Positions 51,345-60,379 of a stretch of 64,000 nucleotides of DNA are shown piece after piece. A program made the translations under genes and the position numbers. Position 1 is the first letter of the stretch. Every line of letters starts with the position of its first letter. The notes below the pieces were generated by a model that ran no database searches, was not told the origin of the DNA, and saw only the letters and a list, made by a program, of their open reading frames with translations. The DNA lies in contig JBBRNO010000002.1 of assembly GCA_038230275.1 (NCBI GenBank), positions 1-64,000 of the forward strand. The letters run 5' to 3'. This DNA comes from JANXXV01 sp038230275 (GTDB taxonomy: Bacteria > Acidobacteriota > Terriglobia > Bryobacterales > Bryobacteraceae).

Positions 51345-52634
51345 GTGCCTACGTTCGCTATTCAAAACTTCGGATGCCGGGCGTCGCAGGCGGACGGCGC
51401 GGCTTTGAATTCCCTGCTGGCCGGCACCGGTTTCGAAGCGGACCAGCATCATCCCGATATTTTCATTCTCAATACGTGTACCGTAACGGCCGCCGCTGAT
51501 GAAGAAGTGCGGCAGACGGTGCGAAAGATGCACAGGGAAAATCCGAGTAGCCGGATTGTGGTGACAGGTTGCTATGCGCAACGGGCGCCGGATGAACTGG
51601 CGGCACTGCCCGGGGTTTCCATGGTGATTGGGAACTCACACAAAACACAGATCGCGGAGTTGTTGTCTGACCCGTCGGCCGATTTCCACGGCGAAGTGCA
51701 CATAGGAGATATCTTCGGCCAACACGAATTTCTGGCATCGCCCGTGGAGGCGGCGGGAATCGACCGGTCGCGGCCCAATTTGAAGATCCAGGACGGCTGC
51801 AATAACCGGTGTTCCTTTTGCATCATCCCGTTTGTGCGGGGACGGAGCCGGAGCGCGCCAGTCCGGCAAATTGTGGAACAGGTACGGGACTTGAGCGCGC
51901 GGTATCAGGAAGTGGTGCTGACCGGCATCAACCTGGGGCGTTGGGGGCGGGAACCGGGGAGCACGCTGCGATTGGCTGATCTGCTGCGGCTATTACTTGC
52001 CGAGACGGGGATCGGGCGATTGCGGTTGAGTTCCGTGGAGCCGATGGATTTCTCGGACGACCTGCTGCGGTTGATGGCGGATTCACCGCGGATAGCCAAG
52101 CACGTCCATGCGCCGCTGCAGTCTGGTTCGGACACGGTGTTGCGCCGGATGCATCGAAAATACCGGCCCCGCCATTATGAGGATCGAATTTGGAAGGCCC
52201 GTGAGTGGATGCCGGAGGCTGCCATCGGCGCGGATGTGATGGTGGGATTCCCGGGTGAGACGGAAGCGGAATTCGAGCAGACGCGGAACTTCATTGAACG
52301 GCTGCCGTTCACCTACCTGCACATATTTCCGTATTCCGAACGGCCCGGCACGCCCGCTGCCGAGCGGCCGGATGCAGTGCCGGTCGCGGTTCGCCGGGCG
52401 CGGGGGCGAATTCTGAAGGAATTGGGATTGGCCAAGAATGCGGACTTCCGGCGAGCGATGGTGGGCCGAACTCTGCCGGCGGTTACGCTGCAAGATCCGG
52501 CTTTCGCCATGACTACGAATTACCTGAAAGTGGATTTGGCGCAGCGGCGCATGCCGCGCGAACGGATCGATGTTGCCATCGGCGGCGTGACTGAATGGGG
52601 ACTTCAGGAGCGAGCGCTGTTTCCCTTGCTATAG
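51345..52634 (+). CDS. mtaB: tRNA threonylcarbamoyladenosine methylthiotransferase MtaB
   Basis: A 429-residue MiaB-family radical SAM enzyme. The N-terminal Fe-S cysteines are C11, C45 and C76; the SAM motif CNNRCSFC gives C152, C156 and C159. The start MPTFAIQNFGCRASQADGAAL is MtaB-like (CKVNQ in most). The GTG at 51345 is used; the frame is open to a TTG at 51282, but the longer N terminus is not family-like. It makes ms2t6A37 in tRNA. Confidence 0.88.
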   Translation: MPTFAIQNFGCRASQADGAALNSLLAGTGFEADQHHPDIFILNTCTVTAAADEEVRQTVRKMHRENPSSRIVVTGCYAQRAPDELAALPGVSMVIGNSHKTQIAELLSDPSADFHGEVHIGDIFGQHEFLASPVEAAGIDRSRPNLKIQDGCNNRCSFCIIPFVRGRSRSAPVRQIVEQVRDLSARYQEVVLTGINLGRWGREPGSTLRLADLLRLLLAETGIGRLRLSSVEPMDFSDDLLRLMADSPRIAKHVHAPLQSGSDTVLRRMHRKYRPRHYEDRIWKAREWMPEAAIGADVMVGFPGETEAEFEQTRNFIERLPFTYLHIFPYSERPGTPAAERPDAVPVAVRRARGRILKELGLAKNADFRRAMVGRTLPAVTLQDPAFAMTTNYLKVDLAQRRMPRERIDVAIGGVTEWGLQERALFPLL

Positions 52635-52635
52635 G

Positions 52636-53385
52636 TCAGTCGAGCCGGATGTAGAGCCGCTTGTTGATTCTGCCCTTGTTCTCCGTGCGGAAGATGGAAA
52701 GCTTGCCCACTTCGACGGTGGAACCGACATGGGTGCCGCCGCACGCTTGCGCATCGAAGCCGTCAATCTCCACCACGCGAACACGGCCGTCGACGACCGG
52801 CGGCTTCACTTCCAATGTGCGCAATAAGTCCTCGCGCCGGTGGAATTCATTCTCCGCGAGATAGTACGACCGCAGGGGATGGTCCACATTCAGAACGCCG
52901 TTGACCTTGGTTTCCAACTCACCGCACATGGCCGCGGAGAAGCCTTCGAGTTTGAAATCGATTCGCGAATATTCGGCGCCTATCTGTACGCCGGTGATCC
53001 AGCCGGCGTAGTCCCGCAGCGCGATTGTGTTCAGGACGTGGAGCACGGTGTGGTGCCGCATCAACGCCAGCCTCCTTTCGCGATTGAGTTCAAGTTTGGC
53101 CTGCTGTCCGACGATACCCGGCGGCGCGGCCGAGTTGAGAACATGCCAGAAGGTGTCGCTCGCATCGGCACGAATGGAGGAGACGGCCAGCACCTGCCCG
53201 TCCGCCAGCGTGACCGTGCCTTCGTCCGGGGGCTGACCCCCGCCGCCGGGATAGAAGCAGGATCCGTCAAAGGCGAGTTCACTGGCCTGCGCCCCGACGA
53301 TACGCGCCTCGGCGGAAAAACAGTGATCATCGTGCCAGTAGAGACGCGTTGTCGGCTGGATAGTCCGCGGTGGTTCGTCCGGCAT
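52636..53385 (-). CDS. alaX: Alanyl-tRNA editing protein AlaX-L
   Basis: A 249-residue AlaX protein. The editing-site zinc motifs are HTVLH (H112, H116) and CGGTH (C215, H219). An N-terminal domain (about 1-75: FYPGGGGQPPDEGTV) is typical of the long AlaX form. It hydrolyses Ser-tRNA(Ala) or Gly-tRNA(Ala). The start at 53385 is preferred because the region upstream up to 53832 belongs to the divergent radical SAM gene. Confidence 0.9.
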   Translation of the reverse strand: MPDEPPRTIQPTTRLYWHDDHCFSAEARIVGAQASELAFDGSCFYPGGGGQPPDEGTVTLADGQVLAVSSIRADASDTFWHVLNSAAPPGIVGQQAKLELNRERRLALMRHHTVLHVLNTIALRDYAGWITGVQIGAEYSRIDFKLEGFSAAMCGELETKVNGVLNVDHPLRSYYLAENEFHRREDLLRTLEVKPPVVDGRVRVVEIDGFDAQACGGTHVGSTVEVGKLSIFRTENKGRINKRLYIRLD

Positions 53386-53430
53386 TGCGGGCTCAATCAG
53401 GCTGAACTTCCCGTACAATAATGAATATAC

Positions 53431-54870
53431 ATGGCCAGCCAATTGACCCCGTTGCCCTCTCATCTGCTGAGTTCCGTGCGTATCAACTGGCACATCAGTT
53501 CGTGGTGCAATTACAGTTGCCAGTACTGTCCGGTGATGGTGTTTCACCAGCGGTCGCGGAGTGGCGAAAGACAGGCTCACGCGTTTGATTATCATCCTGT
53601 CGGCGAGTGGTTGGGGGCCATCCGCAAGTTCGATTTCCAGAAAGTCCATCTGAAGATTAGCGGAGGAGAACCGTTTCTCGATCGCAACCGGTTCCGTGAG
53701 TTGCTGATTGGGCTTTCTGAGATGGACCATGTTCGTGTTGGCGTGGACACGAACGGCTATTGGGATCCCGCCTACTTCAAGGACGTCGATAAGAGCAGAA
53801 TGTGGGTCAACGTGGCGTTCCACCCGACTCAACGGCCGCTTGAGGAATTTCTACCGAACCTGCTGAAGATTCGCGACGCGGGCTTCTCGATACCGATCGT
53901 GAACTACGTGCTGGCGCCTGAGAATCTGGATCAGTTCGACAGCGTCATGTGGAAGTTCGAGCGAGAAGGCTTTTTTGTCAATGTCTCGACAATGATTCCG
54001 ACCGGAGTGTATCTCTCGCGGACCGGACGCACGGAGCGCGAGTTGAACATCGTGGAGAAATACAACACTCCACTCGACAACCACTTCAAGATTGTGAAGC
54101 CTGCAACGAAGGGCCGGCCCTGCTTCTATCCGGCCATGACTTACTACATGATGTACGACGGAACCATACGGGTTGCGTGTCTGGATTCCACGGTGCGCGA
54201 TCTTTTCACCGAGGAGATTCCAGCGCTGCCGCGGACGGCCGTAGCCTGCGAATACCAGGAGTGCATCGGTTGTTCCGACATGTATCGGGCATTGGAAGAT
54301 GAGCCCCGGATCACACGGCCGCTGGAACTGTTCACGCTGGAAGAATACGCCGAGGAGGTGCAGGAGTTCCGGCGGCGGCGGGCGTGGAATGAAAAAGTGG
54401 AACGTATTCCGCTGGTGAGCAAACTGCTGCGGCACGATTTGGAAACGGCGGCGTTCCGGGGTGAGTTTTTCAAGATCAAAGAGATTGCACCAGCCGTTCC
54501 GCTGCAGGACAATCCCCAGCCGTTGCCGGACGGCGCCGCGTTCGGCCGGGCGGACCAGGGCGAAGTGGAAGCGCGCAGCGGCGACCGCATCTCACTTTCC
54601 GGGTGGGCGGCCGGTCGAGCGGCTAGCGATACTCCCTGGGAGGTGCGCCTGGTGCTGGCGGGCCAGCCGATCGGCGCCGTGCGCGATTTCTTTTATCGCA
54701 CCGATATCGCCCGTGTCTTTGGCCGCCCGGAAATGGCCAAGTGCGGGTGGCGAATCATGGTCTACCTTCCCCGTTTGAGCCGGGGCGAACACGATTTGGT
54801 TCCCATGGCGGTGGACGCGCAAGGGAACGAAACGGCCCTGGCGCCGATCAAAATTCGCATCGTGGATTAG
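53431..54870 (+). CDS. Radical SAM protein with C-terminal beta-sandwich domain
   Basis: A 479-residue radical SAM protein: CNYSCQYC provides C26, C30 and C33, and KISGGEPF is the GGE motif (78-80). Further cysteines (CFYPAMTYY, CEYQECIGC) resemble auxiliary cluster sites. After about residue 375 a Gly/Pro-rich linker leads to a beta domain (GDRISLSGWAAGRAAS, EVRLVLAGQPIGAV). It heads a plus-strand run with a GT39-like and a pyruvyl-transferase-like gene. The substrate is not predictable. Confidence 0.8.
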   Translation: MASQLTPLPSHLLSSVRINWHISSWCNYSCQYCPVMVFHQRSRSGERQAHAFDYHPVGEWLGAIRKFDFQKVHLKISGGEPFLDRNRFRELLIGLSEMDHVRVGVDTNGYWDPAYFKDVDKSRMWVNVAFHPTQRPLEEFLPNLLKIRDAGFSIPIVNYVLAPENLDQFDSVMWKFEREGFFVNVSTMIPTGVYLSRTGRTERELNIVEKYNTPLDNHFKIVKPATKGRPCFYPAMTYYMMYDGTIRVACLDSTVRDLFTEEIPALPRTAVACEYQECIGCSDMYRALEDEPRITRPLELFTLEEYAEEVQEFRRRRAWNEKVERIPLVSKLLRHDLETAAFRGEFFKIKEIAPAVPLQDNPQPLPDGAAFGRADQGEVEARSGDRISLSGWAAGRAASDTPWEVRLVLAGQPIGAVRDFFYRTDIARVFGRPEMAKCGWRIMVYLPRLSRGEHDLVPMAVDAQGNETALAPIKIRIVD

Positions 54871-54874
54871 CGCA

Positions 54875-56380
54875 TTGGCGTCTGTATCCGATCTACATTG
54901 GCGCCGCATCCGCATGGCCGCGATAGCAGTCTACTTGCTGCTAGCCTTGTCGATTGGAGCGCAACGGCCTGGATTCAACTACGACGAAGCGATCCAGATT
55001 CATGGCGCGGTCCACATGTTGCATTCCGGTGGTCCTCCGCCCTTCGCGCACGATCCCTGGTCCTGGCTGGAGATTGGCGGCAGGCACTGGCAGGTCATGG
55101 TGGTGCCGTACGTTGGCGCGCTGAAGAGCTACCTGCTTATGCCGTTCGCGCTGATTGCTCCGGTTTATCAGATAGCAAGGCCGCTTTCGGCGCTTTTTGG
55201 AGCCTTCGGTATCTGGGCGCTGGGGATATTGCTGAAGCGCGAAATCGACGAATCGATGGCCGCGCTGACGTGCCTGGTAATGGCAGTACAACCCTCCTAC
55301 GTTGCCGAGAATGTTTTCGACTATTCGGCGTTGGCGAGTTGGATGCTGGTGCTGGGGCTGGCCGCGCTGCAGTTGTCCAGAGTTCTGCAGCGGCGTTCTG
55401 ATCTGAATCTGTTATTACTGGGGCTGGCCTTGGGCGTGGGAGTATGGGCACGCGTCAATTTTGCATGGCTGTTGATGGCGGCCGCGGCCGGGGTGCTGGT
55501 TGGGTTTGGACGGCGGGTGTGGCTTCCGTTGCGCCAGTGGTTCATGATGGGAACCGGCATGGTGGCCGGCGCCGCGCCGCTGCTTGTCTATGAGTGGATT
55601 TCGCGCGGCGCAACCTGGCGGGCGTTATCCGCGGACACGATTGCGACGAGCCAGCCACTGGTTCAGTTGATTCCGCTGCGGGTTCTGTTCATGGGCCGCG
55701 CGTTCGTGTCCGATAGTGAGATGCGGCGGATTTGGGGTGGGCCGAGTGTGCCCGCGGGCTTGGCCCTGCTGCCGGTAGTATTGGTGGCTTGCTGTTGCCT
55801 GCTCTGTTGGATTCCGCGGGACGATGCTGCTGAAAATGAGATTGCCTGGCGGCGGGCAACGGTGGTGACCTTCCTGGTGTTGAGCGCGCAGATCTTTCTT
55901 TCCAAACTGCGTGTCAATGAGCATCACGTGGATTGCCTGCTGCCATTGGCTATCGCGATCGTCATCTTCGCGTTTCGCGCAGGCATACGAATGAGGATTC
56001 AGGTGCGAACCCTCGGTCAGGCGATGCTTGGCCTGTATCTGGTGGTTTCGCCGTGGTACAACGTATCAGCGGCACGGGGCCTGGCGGAAAGTGGCGGCGT
56101 CTCGCGGTGGTCTAACGGGATCTCCAGTGTCGCGACCGGGCTGGCGCACGACTATGCCGGGCGCAGGATTCAGATTGTCGACTGGGGACTGCAAAACAAT
56201 CTGTTTGTCGTCTCGGACGGGCAGATCAAGTCCAACGAAATTTTCTGGGGAGCAGCGGCAAACTTGAACAGTGCGTCCCGCCAGTGGAAGGAAGCGCTGG
56301 CGCCGGGGATGTGTTCGTTCTTAACTCCAAGGGAAACGAATTTTACCCAAGCGTCGCCGATGCGTTTCGCCAAATGCTGA
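54875..56380 (+). CDS. GT39-like membrane glycosyltransferase, frameshifted before the C terminus
   Basis: A 501-residue membrane protein with about 10 hydrophobic helices and the GT39/PMT-type acidic motif RPGFNYDEAIQ in the first lumenal loop, where Asp/Glu act in catalysis. Such enzymes use polyprenyl-phosphate sugars on the outer face of the inner membrane. From position 56305 the reading frame is wrong: the true continuation (GDVFVLNSKGNEF) is in another frame, so the last about 25 residues are out-of-frame sequence. The start is TTG 54875 (ATG 54914 is possible). It lies 4 bp after the radical SAM gene. Confidence 0.65.
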   Translation: MASVSDLHWRRIRMAAIAVYLLLALSIGAQRPGFNYDEAIQIHGAVHMLHSGGPPPFAHDPWSWLEIGGRHWQVMVVPYVGALKSYLLMPFALIAPVYQIARPLSALFGAFGIWALGILLKREIDESMAALTCLVMAVQPSYVAENVFDYSALASWMLVLGLAALQLSRVLQRRSDLNLLLLGLALGVGVWARVNFAWLLMAAAAGVLVGFGRRVWLPLRQWFMMGTGMVAGAAPLLVYEWISRGATWRALSADTIATSQPLVQLIPLRVLFMGRAFVSDSEMRRIWGGPSVPAGLALLPVVLVACCCLLCWIPRDDAAENEIAWRRATVVTFLVLSAQIFLSKLRVNEHHVDCLLPLAIAIVIFAFRAGIRMRIQVRTLGQAMLGLYLVVSPWYNVSAARGLAESGGVSRWSNGISSVATGLAHDYAGRRIQIVDWGLQNNLFVVSDGQIKSNEIFWGAAANLNSASRQWKEALAPGMCSFLTPRETNFTQASPMRFAKC

Positions 56381-56769
56381 ACGAATCCGGACTGCCCACG
56401 AAAAGGACGGAGTACCGGCAACAGAGCGGCGCCCCTTTTGCCGAGATTATCGAAGTAATCGGCAATCCGAGTGGCCCCGGCGAACGGGCACCTGCCATTC
56501 TTGGATTGTTTCCGCCGGAGACCAAGGCTGGGGCCGGCTTCAATGTCCAACCGGACGGAAGTGCCGCACTGGCGGTGGAGAGCAGGAATAACAATGGGTC
56601 GACGGTGGTGTTGTGGGCCGACACTCCGCTGGCGAGTGTTTCGGGCGATCATGTGGTCACGGCCACCGTACCGAGGGCGCTATTCTCCGTCCCGGGATCT
56701 ATCGAGGTGCGGTTGGTGAACCGGGACACCGGGGCGCGGTCCAAGCCGGTGCCGTTTTGGGTAAGATAA
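56284..56769 (+). pseudogene. Out-of-frame C-terminal part of the GT39-like gene
   Basis: From about 56308 this frame reads DVFVLNSKGNEFYPSVADAF, then EYRQQSGAPFAEIIEVIG, the usual soluble end of GT39-type proteins, and then a C-terminal beta domain with SVSGDHVVTATVPRALF. Its amino acids follow directly on the preceding frame at QWKEALAPG. One base was lost or a sequencing error occurred in the GGGG run at 56305-56308; with one more G the two frames join into a protein of about 630 residues. The start at 56284 is formal. Confidence 0.7.
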
Positions 56770-56840
56770 GCGGATCGTTATCGAAGCACCCGAAATTTGT
56801 CGTTTTAGAATAGGACCGCGCCAATCATGGGAAATAAGAT

Positions 56841-58700
56841 TTGAAAAACAGGATCCTGATCACGGGTTACTTCGGATTCGGCAACACCGGGGACGAAGCG
56901 ATCCTCCTGGCGATGGTTTCGCATCTCCGTTCGATACGCCCCTCGCTGCAGATCACGGTGACTTCCGCCGAACCCGCTCAAACGGCCGCAAGCTGTGGTG
57001 TGGAAGCCATCCTCTGGAGTGACGTTCTGGCTCTGATGGAAGCGGTCCAAAGCACTGATCTGGTGCTCATCGGTGGTGGTGGAATTTTCCACGATTACTT
57101 TGGTTTCGACGCCACGGCGTTTCTCACCGACAATCACAGCGGAATTGCATTCTACACGGCGCCGGCGGTGATAGCGGCGCTGAGTGGAAAGCCGGTGATG
57201 CTGTATGCGATTGGGGTGGGTCCGTTGCTGACGAAGACAGGCGAGCGGTTTACGCGGCTGGCCTGCGAGCTGGCACAGGTCGTTACCGTGCGCGATGAGG
57301 GTTCGAAGAACATCCTTGCAGAGCTGGGCGTGGATGGCGGCAAGATTGAGGTAACCGCCGATCCGGCCTTCGGTTTTCAGGCGGCGACGAGTGCGGCGCT
57401 GGCAGAGCCGGGGACAGGGTATCCTCTGATTGCCGTGGCGATACGCAATTGGGATGTAGGAGTAGAACCCGGGTATTGGGAAGCGGAGTTGGCCGCTGCC
57501 CTGGACACGATTCTGGAACGCATGCCGGGTTCGGTTATCTTTTATCCGTTCCAGGTGCTATCGGGACTGGATACCGACGATGTGGCGGCGGCGCAGCGTG
57601 TTCACGCGCGAATGAAATACGCGGACCGGGCGTTGCTGGCGCAACCGCCTCTCAGCCCGGAGCAACTTTTTGATGCGTTGAGCAGGTCGGACCTGATTGT
57701 TGGGATGCGGCTGCATTCGCTGATCTTCGGCATGGCCGCGCGCGTGCCGGTAGTGGCGCTGAGCTACGACGCGAAGGACGAGCAGGTGATGCGGCAGGCG
57801 GGACTGGAAGCGCAAATCCTCAACTTGCCGAGTTTGGAGCGGAGTGCGCTGGCTGAGTGCATCGAGCGGACGCTGACAGCGTCTGAGGGAATCAGTGCCA
57901 GTCTGGCCAGGCAGGTACCCGCATGGCGAAACGCGGCCCGGCTCAATGCCGCCAGGGCGATCTCACTGCTGGATGCGGAGGCCATCGTCCGGCCGGTTGT
58001 TAGCGCCGAAGTCCTGCAGCTTATAAGTGGCGGCCTGCTGGCGCAGATGCGGGAGAGCCACGGCCGGGGTGTTGAGGAAAGACGTCTTCACGCCGAGATC
58101 GATTTCTACTTAAAGCAAAGCCGGGACCAGGAAGCGATTGCGGCTACTGAACGACGGCAGGCAGAATCGTTCGCGCGCGAAAAAGAAGAGCTGACGGTTG
58201 AGCTGTCAGATGTCCGCGGAAAGCACGAGAAGGCAACGGTCGATCTGGAAGCGCGCCTGGCGGAGATTGCGGCTTACCGGCCGCGGGTGGCTGAATTGGA
58301 AAAACAGTTGGCCCAGGAACGCAAGCGCGACACCGCGGAGCGGGTACTTGCCGGCAAAGCGCTTGCACGTCTGGCGGCGGGCGGCGCGGGCTTCGAGTCC
58401 GCTTTCACGTCGCGGCTGGATGAATTGCGGAAGCAGCGAGCGTGGCGCGTAATGCTGGCTATCCGCAAGGCGTACACACTATCGAACCGCCAGGGCTGGC
58501 GTGGAAAATTGAGTGTTCCGAAGGTTGCGTGGGATCTGATTGCAAACCCTAGAGAAACGTTTGCCGAGTACGACGTGCGCTTCCCCAGCGTCCAGGATTA
58601 CTTGCCGTCAGCCGTGCTGAAGACCGCAATTGAGCCAGGTCGAGCGCCAGGTCCAGCCGGGGGCCTTCCTGCGAAAGTGGATGGCCCGAGCGCAACATAG
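56841..58700 (+). CDS. Polysaccharide pyruvyl transferase (CsaB-like) with coiled coil
   Basis: A 619-residue protein. The first about 370 residues match the polysaccharide pyruvyl transferase family: ITGYFGFGNTGDEAIL at the N terminus, VLIGGGGIFHDYF, and VGMRLHSLIFG near residue 295. The C-terminal part has a coiled coil (about 410-510: EEKEELTVELSDVRGKH-like) and a final basic region. CsaB-type enzymes add ketal pyruvate to surface glycans. It follows the glycosyltransferase, which supports a role in a cell-surface polymer. The start is TTG 56841. Confidence 0.82.
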   Translation: MKNRILITGYFGFGNTGDEAILLAMVSHLRSIRPSLQITVTSAEPAQTAASCGVEAILWSDVLALMEAVQSTDLVLIGGGGIFHDYFGFDATAFLTDNHSGIAFYTAPAVIAALSGKPVMLYAIGVGPLLTKTGERFTRLACELAQVVTVRDEGSKNILAELGVDGGKIEVTADPAFGFQAATSAALAEPGTGYPLIAVAIRNWDVGVEPGYWEAELAAALDTILERMPGSVIFYPFQVLSGLDTDDVAAAQRVHARMKYADRALLAQPPLSPEQLFDALSRSDLIVGMRLHSLIFGMAARVPVVALSYDAKDEQVMRQAGLEAQILNLPSLERSALAECIERTLTASEGISASLARQVPAWRNAARLNAARAISLLDAEAIVRPVVSAEVLQLISGGLLAQMRESHGRGVEERRLHAEIDFYLKQSRDQEAIAATERRQAESFAREKEELTVELSDVRGKHEKATVDLEARLAEIAAYRPRVAELEKQLAQERKRDTAERVLAGKALARLAAGGAGFESAFTSRLDELRKQRAWRVMLAIRKAYTLSNRQGWRGKLSVPKVAWDLIANPRETFAEYDVRFPSVQDYLPSAVLKTAIEPGRAPGPAGGLPAKVDGPSAT

Positions 58701-58745
58701 CTGAAACCAGTTCCGCTGCGACGCGCGTCGCATTAAAATCAAGAT

Positions 58746-60155
58746 ATGCGTGTTCTGTCGGTAATCCTGCTGCTTTGGGTAGCGTCTTTGTTTGGCCAGA
58801 CTGCGTTTGGCCAGTCTGCCCGGCCCAACAAGCCGGTTGCTGCCAAGCCACCTGTGGAGAAAGCCGCCGCCACGGTGCCTGTGGCTACGGCGTGGCCTGT
58901 GGGCAGCTTACAGGTGGAAGGAAACCGCATCTATTCGAGCCAACAGATTCTGGCGGCAGCCGGTCTGAAGGTGGGACAGATGGCCGGCAAGGAAGAATTC
59001 GAAGCAGCCCGCGACCGTATTCTGGCGAGCGGCGCTTTTGAATCGGTCGGCTACCGGTTCGGACCTACCGAGGCTGGAGCCAAGCAATTCGCCGCCTCGT
59101 TCCAGGTGATCGAAATCGCGCAGGTGTTTCCATTCCGGTTTGAAGCACTCACCGCTAGCGAGGCCGATCTGCGAAATTTCCTGAAGCAGAAAGAGCCGCT
59201 GTTCGACAAGACAATTCCCGGCACCAAGGATGTTCTGGCCAGGGTTGCCAGGGAGACTGAGGAATTTCTGGCAAAGTCGGGACACGCGGACAGCATCGCT
59301 GGAAAATTGATGGGCGAAGGGACGAAAGAGTTGAGCATCGTATTCGGCCCAAGCACGCTTCCCTCGGTGGCGGAGATCAAATTTACGGGGAATGAGGCGA
59401 TTTCGACGCAGACGTTGCAGATGTCGATTGCCGGGGTGGCGGTGGGCGCAGTCTATTCCGAGCTGCGCTTTCAGCAACTTCTGGACACCAGCATCCGCCC
59501 GTTGTATGAAGCGAAGGGCAAGATCAGAGTGTCGTTTCCCAAGCTGACCACCGAACCGGCCAAGGATGTGAACGGTCTGATTGTGACGGTGAAGGTGGTG
59601 GACGGACCAACCTATAAGTTGGGTGACGTGACGCTGACCGGTGTGCCGGCAGGCGCTTCCTTAGTGAAAGAAGCAAAATTCAAGGCGGGCGAACCGGCGA
59701 ACTTCACTGCGATCGAAGAAGGGGTGGAGCGGATTCGTTCGATTGTGCGCCGTGGCGGCTACCTGCTGGTGAAGTCGGAAACGGAGCGTAAGGTCGACGA
59801 TAAGGAAAAGAAGGTTGATCTGGTGATTCATGTCGACCGCGGGGCGATGTATTCTTTCGGCAGGCTGAAGATCGAAGGGCTGGACCTGATTGGGGAGCCG
59901 CAGGTCCGCAAACTATGGTCGATGAAGACCGGGGTGCCGTTCAACGGCGAATATCCGGCGCTTTTTCTCGCGCGGCTTAAAGAGGACGGCTATTTCGATA
60001 ATCTGGGCAAGACGAAGTCGAAACTGGACATCGATGAAAAGACGAAGATCGTGGACGTGATGTTGCAGTTCACCTCCGATGGGAAAGCGCCGCCGGCGAT
60101 TGGACCGGAACGGGACGCGCAGGAAAAGCGCGAGCGGCAGCGGCTGCCGCAGTAA
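58746..60155 (+). CDS. POTRA-domain protein related to BamA, without beta barrel
   Basis: A 469-residue exported protein with signal peptide (VLSVILLLWVASLFG). It contains several POTRA-like domains: SLQVEGNRIYSSQQILAAAG, VAEIKFTGNEAISTQTLQ, KLGDVTLTGVPAGAS, SFGRLKIEGLDLIGEP. It ends before any barrel region (BamA is usually about 800 residues). It could be a periplasmic chaperone or scaffold, or pair with another barrel protein. It is followed by SRP RNA and dnaX, and preceded by the pyruvyl transferase gene. Confidence 0.75.
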   Translation: MRVLSVILLLWVASLFGQTAFGQSARPNKPVAAKPPVEKAAATVPVATAWPVGSLQVEGNRIYSSQQILAAAGLKVGQMAGKEEFEAARDRILASGAFESVGYRFGPTEAGAKQFAASFQVIEIAQVFPFRFEALTASEADLRNFLKQKEPLFDKTIPGTKDVLARVARETEEFLAKSGHADSIAGKLMGEGTKELSIVFGPSTLPSVAEIKFTGNEAISTQTLQMSIAGVAVGAVYSELRFQQLLDTSIRPLYEAKGKIRVSFPKLTTEPAKDVNGLIVTVKVVDGPTYKLGDVTLTGVPAGASLVKEAKFKAGEPANFTAIEEGVERIRSIVRRGGYLLVKSETERKVDDKEKKVDLVIHVDRGAMYSFGRLKIEGLDLIGEPQVRKLWSMKTGVPFNGEYPALFLARLKEDGYFDNLGKTKSKLDIDEKTKIVDVMLQFTSDGKAPPAIGPERDAQEKRERQRLPQ

Positions 60156-60185
60156 GAGCGAACTGAGGTTTAATCGACCGATTCG

Positions 60186-60201
60186 ATTTCTACCTAGAAA
60201 T
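60186..60201. promoter_or_regulatory. Palindrome ATTTCTA-CC-TAGAAAT before SRP RNA
   Basis: A perfect 7-bp inverted repeat with 2-bp spacer lies between the POTRA gene stop and the SRP RNA gene. It may be a regulator site or a weak hairpin; no U-tract follows. TTGACC at 60235-60240 is a possible -35 element for the RNA, but the matching -10 is not clear. Confidence 0.35.
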
Positions 60202-60260
60202 GTGACTAAATCGTTAGTCTACTCGTAAGCAGATTTGACCCTCGTGATAGCATGGGTGGT

Positions 60261-60369
60261 TGTCAGGCCTCGGGCTTCGTGCAACGGGCGGCTGCAAACC
60301 CCGCCAGGTCCGGAAGGAAGCAACGGTAGTGGTTCAGCCTGTGTGCCGCGGATCACCCGAGGTCTGGCA
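60261..60369 (+). ncRNA. ffs: Signal recognition particle RNA (4.5S type)
   Basis: The conserved tip CAGGTCCGGAAGGAAGCAAC at 60305-60324 is the Ffh-binding SRP RNA motif. The ends pair: CAGGCCTCGGG (60264-60274) with CCCGAGGTCTG (60356-60366), with a G-U pair, and the stem extends outward to 60261 and 60369. The size of about 109 nt fits the small bacterial form. It sits directly before dnaX, a common arrangement. Ends are approximate. Confidence 0.93.
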
Positions 60370-60379
60370 ATTCCCATCC

